Shown in pieces: positions 6,848-11,620 of a DNA stretch of 11,620 nt. The notes under the pieces are model-generated. The model did not search any database, was not told the origin of the DNA, and was given only the letters and a program-made list of their open reading frames with translations. How positions within the stretch are numbered: the first letter of the stretch is position 1; the number at the start of each line of letters is the position of its first letter. Source of the DNA: Deltaproteobacteria bacterium (GTDB lineage: Bacteria; Desulfobacterota; Syntrophorhabdia; Syntrophorhabdales; Syntrophorhabdaceae); assembly GCA_003506795.1 (NCBI GenBank), contig DNYO01000339.1, positions 680 through 12,299 on the forward strand, written 5' to 3'. Both the position numbers and the translations under genes were made by a program.

Positions 6848-7873
6848 CTACCTCTTTTCGATCAAATTCGTGCGGTATTGGATGTAGATATCGCGCATGG
6901 ACACATAGGGGTCGATGGAGGCCTCTTTGAGGGCCTCGTATTCACCGATATCGAATGATGTGCTGTTTATCGTTTCGTGGGTGAAAAGCCCGACACTCTC
7001 GTAGCTGAAGAAGTCCGGACTGAGGTACGTTTGCGGCCTCATGGTCCAGTCTACGGCAAAACCGATGCCATCGCGCACGCTGGACGGGCCGAGAAAAGGC
7101 AGGACCAGATAGAAACCAAAACCTACGCCGTATTTGCCCAAGGTCTGACCGAAATCCGCATACCGGCCCCGCAGGCCGAAGCATTCCTGGGCGCAGTTTC
7201 TCAGTCCGCCGACTCCGACGGTGGAATTGATGAGAAAACTGGCGAACTCGACTCCGGCCTCTGACGGCTTGCCCTGCAGAAGGTTATTTATGATTCGGCC
7301 GGGAGCCTTCAGATTTTCATAGAAGCTGCTGATGAGACCCCTCACCTCTTCGGGCAGAACATATTTGTAGCCCGTGGAAATCGGTTTCCACGCGTAGAAA
7401 TAAAGCTTGTCGTTAAAGTGATACATCGCCACATTGAAGGGTTTGATGGGATCGGCAATCTGCCGGTATCCTTCGACCGGGCCGTCGGCGACGACGTCAC
7501 CGTATTCGTCGGATGGTTTCGCTCCCGAGGCGCCGGCATCGCCCACTTCATCGGGGGTCACGTCCCCATACTCATCGGATGATTTCGCCTCACCTGTCCC
7601 GGGGGCTTGAGCGGGCCTTTCGACCTCATTCCGGGCCGCTTGAAGATTTCTTGATGTCAATCCGCCGGCTTCCCGAACGGCAGCGGCGGGTTCTCGGGAC
7701 TGATTCCCGGCAGCCTGAAGATTTCTTATCCTGATGCTGCCCGGTTCCGAAATAGCGGATTCGGCGCGAAGTGACGGACACCCCAGAAACAGAAACAGCA
7801 CCAGGAACAGACCGGCGGCACGCCTCGAAGAGGTTATCCATATAACCCGCAGTATGGCAAAGCGATACTTCAT
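6848..7873 (-). CDS. mlaA: MlaA (VacJ) family protein with an unusual N-terminal linker
   Basis: Outer-membrane component of the Mla lipid-transport system; in known systems it takes phospholipid from the outer leaflet and hands it to MlaC. The MlaA domain spans residues 140-338: DPIKPFNVAMYHFNDKLYFY (141-160), ENLKAPGRIINNLLQGK (186-202), YADFGQTLGKYGVGFGFYL (238-256), LPFLGPSSVRDG (258-269). The N-terminus has a signal sequence after two Arg (hydrophobic 19-31). LFLGC ends at Cys32, a poor lipobox, and LRA-ES at about 38 could be a signal peptidase I site, so lipidation is uncertain. Residues 40-139 are a low-complexity linker with internal repeats, making the protein (341 aa) longer than usual. 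Cys227 and Cys231 are a possible disulfide pair. The start overlaps the mlaC stop by one base (TAATG). Last gene of the operon. Confidence 0.92.
   Translation of the reverse strand: MKYRFAILRVIWITSSRRAAGLFLVLFLFLGCPSLRAESAISEPGSIRIRNLQAAGNQSREPAAAVREAGGLTSRNLQAARNEVERPAQAPGTGEAKSSDEYGDVTPDEVGDAGASGAKPSDEYGDVVADGPVEGYRQIADPIKPFNVAMYHFNDKLYFYAWKPISTGYKYVLPEEVRGLISSFYENLKAPGRIINNLLQGKPSEAGVEFASFLINSTVGVGGLRNCAQECFGLRGRYADFGQTLGKYGVGFGFYLVLPFLGPSSVRDGIGFAVDWTMRPQTYLSPDFFSYESVGLFTHETINSTSFDIGEYEALKEASIDPYVSMRDIYIQYRTNLIEKR
7493..7726 (-). repeat. Two degenerate tandem duplications coding the MlaA linker
   Basis: In the protein, RNLQAAGNQSREPAA (residues 50-64) recurs as RNLQAARNEVERPAQ (75-89), period 25 residues. 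KSSDEYGDV (97-105) recurs as KPSDEYGDV (119-127), period 22 residues. The DNA copies keep visible identity; for example, CTGAAGATTTCTT at 7715-7727 matches TTGAAGATTTCTT at 7640-7652. The linker therefore seems to have grown by local duplication. Confidence 0.6.
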
Positions 7874-8481
7874 TATTTCCCGGTCCTCTTGCGCAGAGTA
7901 TCGATCAGGGCCTGTGGTGGATTATTGGCAAGGATTTCCCTGAACTGCGTGCGATAGTTGCTCACCAGACTGACCCCCTCAATGACGACATCATACACCT
8001 TCCACCCGTCATCTTTCTTGATTACCCTGTAATTGATGGGTGTCTGTGCTCTCGACGATACGACCACGCTCTGGACCTCCATGGTATTTTCCGAGAGGTT
8101 TACTTCTTTCGTAAAGTTTACCTTCTGATTGGTGTAAGCAGTGATCTTATCGATATAGGTGTTTCTGAGGAGCGTCTTGAAGAGGTCTACAAACTCCTTG
8201 CGCTGCTCCATGCTGAGCTTGTTCCAGTTGAGGCCCAGGGTCCTTTTCGAAAGCTCCACGTAATCAAAGAGCTTGTCAGCTGCAGCCTCGACCTTCTGCT
8301 CTTTGACCTTCTTTCCCGACTCCCCCTTGAGCTTGGGGTCTCCGAGCACATCCAGCACGACGTTGGCGTTGGTTTTCACGGTATCCAGAGCCGGACCTGC
8401 AAGGGCCCGGATCGGTGCCACGCACACAATGAATATCAGCAAACCGGCCAGTATTCTTCTCACTTTGTCCTCCTCCATCAT
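7873..8481 (-). CDS. mlaC: MlaC family periplasmic phospholipid-binding protein
   Basis: Periplasmic carrier that shuttles phospholipid between MlaA at the outer membrane and the MlaFED complex. The 202-residue product has a signal peptide (hydrophobic 10-22, likely cleavage after ALA, residue 28) and the Tol-Tol-Ttg2/MlaC fold. Features are VLDVLGDPKL (42-51), FDYVELSKRTLGLNWNKLS (72-90), QRKEFVDLFKTLLRNTYIDK (93-112) and the C-terminal YRVIKKDDGWKVYDVVIEGVS (from 151). ATG 8481 overlaps the mlaD stop (ATGA) and has GAAGGA eight bases upstream. However, GTG 8463 is preceded by GGAGGAGG within the coding sequence and would begin directly at the basic end of the signal peptide (VRRILAGLL), so the true start may be six residues later. 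Length is normal for the family. Confidence 0.93.
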   Translation of the reverse strand: MMEEDKVRRILAGLLIFIVCVAPIRALAGPALDTVKTNANVVLDVLGDPKLKGESGKKVKEQKVEAAADKLFDYVELSKRTLGLNWNKLSMEQRKEFVDLFKTLLRNTYIDKITAYTNQKVNFTKEVNLSENTMEVQSVVVSSRAQTPINYRVIKKDDGWKVYDVVIEGVSLVSNYRTQFREILANNPPQALIDTLRKRTGK

Positions 8482-8963
8482 TTGGCGGATCCTTCCGGGG
8501 CCTCTCCGGGCTCCTTTTTCACATCTCCGAAGGCATACTTGCCGATAAGGTCCTCAATGTCCGCCGGCACAGAGGTCTGCGTAATCATTCCCCGGGGCTT
8601 CAGCGCCTCTCCCGATCCACCCGGATCCACCTTTACATATTTATCGCCGATGAGCCCCGCACTCTTAATAGTTGCAGATGCGTCATCGTAGATTACCGTG
8701 CCTTTATCGATCTTCATCCCCACTATCCCCATCTGTTTCTCCTGGTCGATCGACAGGCTCGTCACACTGCCCACCTGGATCCCGTACACTTCGACGGAAC
8801 TTCCCACCCTCAGCCCCGTGACAGAGGTAAACCGGGCGAAAAGCGGGTAGGATTTGTCCCCAAAGAGGGTCACATTACCGAGTTTCACGGTCATGTAACC
8901 CACGCATATAAGACCGACCACTATGAAGATACCTACCGCCGTCTCCATGGAATATTTTTTCAT
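8478..8963 (-). CDS. mlaD: MlaD, MCE-domain subunit of the phospholipid ABC transporter
   Basis: A 161-residue inner-membrane protein anchored by one N-terminal helix (about residues 9-27) with a periplasmic MCE domain (about 38-116). In known systems MlaD forms a hexameric ring that binds lipid above MlaE. Visible family motifs are YPLFARFTSVTGLRVGSSVE (39-58), VYGIQVGSV (59-67), ATIKSAGLIGDKYVKVDPGG (97-116) and a short C-terminal helix region PADIEDLIGKYAFG (133-146). A GGGAGG ribosome site (8973-8978, minus strand) lies inside the end of mlaF. The ATG overlaps the mlaF stop (ATGA), so translation is coupled. Size is typical of single-MCE MlaD proteins. Confidence 0.94.
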   Translation of the reverse strand: MKKYSMETAVGIFIVVGLICVGYMTVKLGNVTLFGDKSYPLFARFTSVTGLRVGSSVEVYGIQVGSVTSLSIDQEKQMGIVGMKIDKGTVIYDDASATIKSAGLIGDKYVKVDPGGSGEALKPRGMITQTSVPADIEDLIGKYAFGDVKKEPGEAPEGSAK

Positions 8964-10210
8964 TGCACTTTACCTCCCAGGTCGCATCGGTGTGTTGAAA
9001 TGATCTCCTGCTCCGCACGACCCTTCTGGATTATCTCTTCGATAGAATCCTCGGGAGAGATCTCTATCACCCCGGCACGAATGTAGATGTCAAAACATGT
9101 GGCGGCGTCGGAATTTTTCCAGGCGATGTTCTTGATGTGATCCACCACGCCATTCTCCAACTCATGCGAAAAGCCCTCTACGAGTTTGCGGGCCTCTGCC
9201 AGATTCTTGTGAGGGAATATGGTCAGAATTTCATCCCTGCTGTGGCGTGCGGAGAAACCCCCGATGGAATTGAAGTACCGGTTGGCATATTCTCCGAGCG
9301 CCTTGAGAACGGCAACTGCCGCCTGCGCCCCCAGGGCCTCGTAGAGAATGTTGAGCCGGACGCCGAAAAGGGCCGCTGAGTACTTTGTTTCCGTGACCGC
9401 GGCTCCGAGCATTGCTGAATAGTGCATCTTGAAGGCCTCTCGTGAAAGCAGGCCCGTCAGTTGATCCTGAAACCCGTCCAGACTGCGCAGAAACTCGTCA
9501 ATCATAGGGACGTTCTGCTTGAGCGCCTCTTCATAGGGCCCCTCGAAACCCACGCCTCCCTCCCAGAGTATGATCACCCGGTCCGAGATGAAGAAAACAT
9601 CGGGAATGTCGTGGCTTATCATCACGGCGGTGAAGCCGTATTTTTTCCTGTAATGGATGATCATGCTCAGGATCATGTTCTTCCGGATGGGATCCTGGCC
9701 CGTCGTCGGTTCGTCGAAAAGAACGATCCGGGGGTCCGTAACGAGCGCTCGCGCCAGCGCGACGCGTTTCTGCATGCCGCCGGAGAGCTCCGACGGGAAC
9801 TTTCCGACAGCTTCCGCAAGTTCCAGGTCGTCAATCCTTTTCATGGACCGTTTTTCTATCTCCGCCTTGCTCAGATTCGTCGTCTGCCGCAAAGGAAACG
9901 CCACGTTGTCCAGAACCGTCATCGAATCAAGGAGGGCATTATTCTGGAACAGGTAGGCTACCTTGCGCCTGTGATCTTCCCATTCGGCCTTTTTCATTTT
10001 GTTGACGGGCTTGCCCTGGAACAGAATGGTGCCTTCATCGGGCTTGAGAAGCCCGATGATGTGTTTGAGAAGCACGCTCTTTCCGGTGCCGCTTTTTCCG
10101 ATGATGGTGGTGACCTGGTTTTCATATATACTGAGATTGATATTATCGAGCACGGTCTTTCCATTAAACCGCTTCGTAACGTTCCTGAATTCTATGAGAG
10201 GTGTTTCCAT
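8960..10210 (-). CDS. mlaF: MlaF ATPase fused to a degenerate GGDEF-like domain
   Basis: Cytoplasmic ATPase of the Mla transporter, 416 residues against about 270 for ordinary MlaF. The ABC domain (5-246) is intact: Walker A GKSGTGKS (38-45), Q-loop Gln89, signature LSGGMQKRVALARAL (142-156), Walker B VLFDEPTTGQDP (163-174) and H-loop His200 (ISHDIPDVF). Residues 249-401 resemble a GGDEF domain: opening DQLTGLLSREAF (249-260), a core GFSARHSRDEILTIFPHKNL (318-337) where SRDEI occupies the GGDEF position, AEARKLVEGFSHEL (338-351), and an ending FDIYIRAGVIEISPEDSIEE (373-392). The catalytic Gly-Gly and the metal-binding Asp of the first strand are not conserved, so it should not make c-di-GMP. 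I chose ATG 10210 over the open frame to 10270, because AAGGA (10216-10220) precedes it and the longer form overlaps mlaE. The stop overlaps the mlaD start. Confidence 0.93.
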   Translation of the reverse strand: METPLIEFRNVTKRFNGKTVLDNINLSIYENQVTTIIGKSGTGKSVLLKHIIGLLKPDEGTILFQGKPVNKMKKAEWEDHRRKVAYLFQNNALLDSMTVLDNVAFPLRQTTNLSKAEIEKRSMKRIDDLELAEAVGKFPSELSGGMQKRVALARALVTDPRIVLFDEPTTGQDPIRKNMILSMIIHYRKKYGFTAVMISHDIPDVFFISDRVIILWEGGVGFEGPYEEALKQNVPMIDEFLRSLDGFQDQLTGLLSREAFKMHYSAMLGAAVTETKYSAALFGVRLNILYEALGAQAAVAVLKALGEYANRYFNSIGGFSARHSRDEILTIFPHKNLAEARKLVEGFSHELENGVVDHIKNIAWKNSDAATCFDIYIRAGVIEISPEDSIEEIIQKGRAEQEIISTHRCDLGGKVQ

Positions 10211-10218
10211 AAATGTCC

Positions 10219-11112
10219 TTACATCAGGAATGAAGTTACCACATAATCGGAAACAAGAATCAATACGCACGAGATCACAACGGCCGATACGGTGGCCATA
10301 CCCACAGATCTGGCTCCGAATCCATCATTCCTCATATGACAAAAATAACCCTGAAAGCAGCAGATACAGGAAACGATGGCGCCAAAAACCAGAGACTTTA
10401 TGAAACCGCCCCGGATATCCACCATACCCAGGGAAGATTGCACCCGGTAAAAATACGTACCTGCGTTTGTCCCCAGGAGGACAACACCGGTCAGGTAGCC
10501 CCCGATGATGCCTATGAGATCGAAAAACGCGGTGAGCAGGGGAAAACTGATGATGGAGGCCGCGATCCTCGGACTGACGAGGTAACGCACCGGGTCGATG
10601 CCCATCGTGTACAGAGCATCGATCTGCTCGGAATTGCGAAGGATCCCGATCTCCGCAGCCATGGCGGAACCCGCCCGTGCAGCTATCATGATAGCCGTCA
10701 GGACCGGTCCCAGCTCCCGTACAAGAGACAGAGAGATGGCGGAGCCAAGGGCGCCCACGGAACCAAATTTCACCAGGGTGTAAAAAAGCTGCAGGCCCAG
10801 CACCATACCGGTAAAAAGACCCACAAGTATCACTATGAGCGACGACTTCGCCCCGATGTAATAAACCTGGTTCGTGATCTCACGTATCTGTTTTGACCGG
10901 AATATATTGACGAAGGCAAGGAAGAAGAAGACGGCTATCGCGCCAACATTTCCGATCATGCGAATCGCCCACCCGCCAATAAAAGCAAAAAACGGCGAGA
11001 TGTTCGACCAGCCCCGAGACGGAAAGACACCGGTCCGTGCAGGTCCACCCTTTTCGTAAGGCGCCTCGTTTTCGTTCCCAGGCAGTCTTTTCTTTTCGTC
11101 TTGTTCTTTCAT
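10219..11112 (-). CDS. mlaE: MlaE, permease subunit of the phospholipid ABC transporter
   Basis: Inner-membrane permease that, with MlaF and MlaD, moves phospholipid between the inner membrane and the periplasmic carrier. The 297-residue product has a polar N-terminal tail (1-40) and an amphipathic/hydrophobic helix (about 41-70). The MlaE domain follows, with helices near 90-110, 134-150, 185-213, 238-258 and 270-292. The family signature is clear: RELGPVLTAIMIAARAGSAM (132-151), AAEIGILRNSEQIDAL (152-167) and MGIDPVRYLVSPR (170-182). The open frame reaches a TTG at 11133; ATG 11112 is the first ATG and is preferred, although its ribosome site is weak. It is the first gene of the operon, about 100 bases after the predicted transcription start. 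Its TAA stop overlaps the ribosome site of mlaF. Confidence 0.93.
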   Translation of the reverse strand: MKEQDEKKRLPGNENEAPYEKGGPARTGVFPSRGWSNISPFFAFIGGWAIRMIGNVGAIAVFFFLAFVNIFRSKQIREITNQVYYIGAKSSLIVILVGLFTGMVLGLQLFYTLVKFGSVGALGSAISLSLVRELGPVLTAIMIAARAGSAMAAEIGILRNSEQIDALYTMGIDPVRYLVSPRIAASIISFPLLTAFFDLIGIIGGYLTGVVLLGTNAGTYFYRVQSSLGMVDIRGGFIKSLVFGAIVSCICCFQGYFCHMRNDGFGARSVGMATVSAVVISCVLILVSDYVVTSFLM

Positions 11113-11218
11113 ATCAATCCACAGTGAGCCCAATCAGAACATGTAGTTTTTTTCGGTTCGAACAGACCAAGGGTTAAATAACAAAGCGAGATCAAATATT
11201 GCCTGATCCCGTTCAGCC

Positions 11219-11247
11219 ATTATAAGCAACCAATCTGCTGCTGTCAA
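11219..11247 (-). promoter_or_regulatory. Consensus sigma-70 promoter of the mla operon
   Basis: On the minus strand TTGACA (11247-11242) and TATAAT (11224-11219) are both perfect hexamers, separated by 17 bases, the optimal spacing. Transcription should start near 11212, giving a leader of about 100 bases before the mlaE ATG. The promoter points only into the mla operon. So ideal a promoter implies high basal expression unless a repressor acts. Confidence 0.85.
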
Positions 11248-11250
11248 CTA

Positions 11251-11267
11251 ATGGAAACCATTTCCAT
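11251..11267. promoter_or_regulatory. 17-base palindrome next to the mla promoter, candidate operator
   Basis: ATGGAAA (11251-11257) and TTTCCAT (11261-11267) are perfect 7-base arms around CCA. The centre is about 47 bases upstream of the predicted mla start and only three bases beyond the -35 box, a usual place for a regulator. The shape is broadly like LacI-family operators. No regulator gene was found intact in the window. Confidence 0.45.
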
Positions 11268-11391
11268 CACTATTTCTCCCGGGGCCTTTTCGTTTTTCAG
11301 GACTGCCGCAAGCATCCTCGCCGCAGTGCCGGCAATTGTCTGTCTGATCGCGGCGATCCGGAGATTCTTCCGATATATCCGTTGGCGAGAG

Positions 11392-11407
11392 TTCGGGACT
11401 TCCCGAA
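11392..11407. other. Perfect hairpin-forming palindrome after the CBS-protein gene
   Basis: TTCGGGA (11392-11398) and TCCCGAA (11401-11407) are perfect arms with a 2-base loop, 35 bases downstream of the stop of the minus-strand gene at 11442. No T-tract follows on the minus strand, so it is not a standard intrinsic terminator. It may mark the 3' end of that transcript or be a protein site. Confidence 0.35.
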
Positions 11408-11441
11408 ACCTCATAAATTTGCGATAATTTTTTGTCCCCGT

Positions 11442-11620
11442 TCAGGTCTCTTCCAATTCGACCTTAAGGGAAAGGAATTTCAACATATCCTTGAGAGCGA
11501 GTATCCCGACGAGACGATTCCCGGTAGCGACCATAAGGCGACTCGACCCCGTCCGGGTCATGAGGGAAAGGGCTTTCATTGCATCCGTCTCAGGAGCAAC
11601 GACATTTTCCTCAGAACAGG
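11442..11620 (-). CDS. CBS-domain protein, 3' end only (probably site-2 protease, M50)
   Basis: Only the last 58 residues are in the window; the gene enters from the right edge. They read as the end of a CBS domain: CSEENVVAPETDAMKALSLM, then TRTGSSRLMVATGNRLVGIL, then ALKDMLKFLSLKVELEET and TGA. The strand-helix pattern A-x-x-LM-x-x-x-x-S-RLMV-x-x-x-x-LVGILALKDML is typical of the second CBS domain of a pair. The tail LKDMLKFLSLKVELE is what I would expect at the C-terminus of membrane-embedded metalloproteases (peptidase M50, site-2 type) that carry CBS domains. The CBS call is firm; the protease assignment is inference, since the HExxH motif would be outside the window. The ORF is unrelated to the mla operon although on the same strand. 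Confidence 0.7.
   Translation of the reverse strand, partial: CSEENVVAPETDAMKALSLMTRTGSSRLMVATGNRLVGILALKDMLKFLSLKVELEET

Larger units (their letters stand above)
11244..11414 (-). pseudogene. Possible remnant of a LacI-family regulator C-terminus
   Basis: A 56-codon open frame with no ribosome site. Its second half reads IRQTIAGTAARMLAAVLKNE followed by KAPGEIVMEMVSIS. This resembles the C-terminal end of LacI/GalR regulators, which typically runs as a TVRQPI motif, a GxxAARLL helix, an acidic loop and P-x-x-VVLPTELVVR. The amino-terminal half (MRFREVPNSRQRIYRKN) has no such likeness. The TGA stop lies inside the -35 box of the mla promoter. With no DNA-binding domain it cannot be a working regulator. 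The match is by eye and chance resemblance is possible. Apart from this, the promoter and two palindromes, the 11113-11441 stretch holds nothing I can identify. Confidence 0.25.

Noticed and set aside
9461..10246. 261-codon open frame on the plus strand opposite mlaF
   Set aside because: It is antisense to the conserved ATPase domain and has low-complexity shadow-type composition with no plausible start context.
10336..10896. 186-codon plus-strand frame opposite mlaE
   Set aside because: It is the antisense shadow of a membrane-protein gene; the translation is highly polar and charged, without motifs.
11113..11133. TTG start of mlaE seven codons upstream
   Set aside because: TTG is a rare start with no ribosome site here, and the extra residues (GSLWID) are not needed by the family; ATG 11112 is more likely.

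Overview
The window looks like chromosomal DNA of a Gram-negative, probably anaerobic bacterium of the Desulfobacterota (deltaproteobacterial) type. The grounds are a complete Mla outer-membrane lipid-transport operon (so a double-membrane cell), a benzoate-CoA-ligase-type enzyme behind a sigma-54 promoter, an ABC-2 export cassette and a moderately high GC content. The exact genus is inference; syntrophic aromatic degraders such as Syntrophorhabdus would fit.

Layout. Positions 1-2870 (+) hold the end of an ABC-2 export cassette: the 3' part of an ATPase gene, then two tightly packed paralogous permeases (YbhF/YbhS/YbhR type). After a short gap come a lipoprotein of unknown function (2949-3878, +) and a protein made of seven TPR units (3987-4766, +). 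A heptanucleotide repeat with a large inverted-repeat geometry (3864-3929) separates these two and supplies the lipoprotein's stop codon. The minus strand then takes over: a 51-residue small ORF with a strong ribosome site (4840-4995), downstream of an aryl-CoA ligase gene (5038-6558). The ligase has a textbook -24/-12 promoter at 6607-6622, and the predicted transcription start decides which ATG is used.

Positions 6848-11112 (-) are a complete mla operon in the order mlaE-mlaF-mlaD-mlaC-mlaA, with overlapping or nearly overlapping genes. A consensus sigma-70 promoter (TTGACA-17-TATAAT) lies upstream, with a 17-base palindrome just beyond its -35 box. Together the products would form the inner-membrane ABC complex (MlaE permease, MlaF ATPase, MlaD MCE-domain protein), the periplasmic lipid carrier (MlaC) and the outer-membrane partner (MlaA). 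No mlaB is present. Beyond the promoter are a possible remnant of a LacI-family regulator and the 3' end of a CBS-domain protein, probably a site-2 protease (11442-11620, -).

The most unusual feature is MlaF. Its ATPase domain is followed by about 150 residues that read as a degenerate GGDEF (diguanylate-cyclase-like) domain with SRDEI at the signature position. This suggests nucleotide-second-messenger or pseudo-GGDEF control of phospholipid transport, possibly in place of MlaB.
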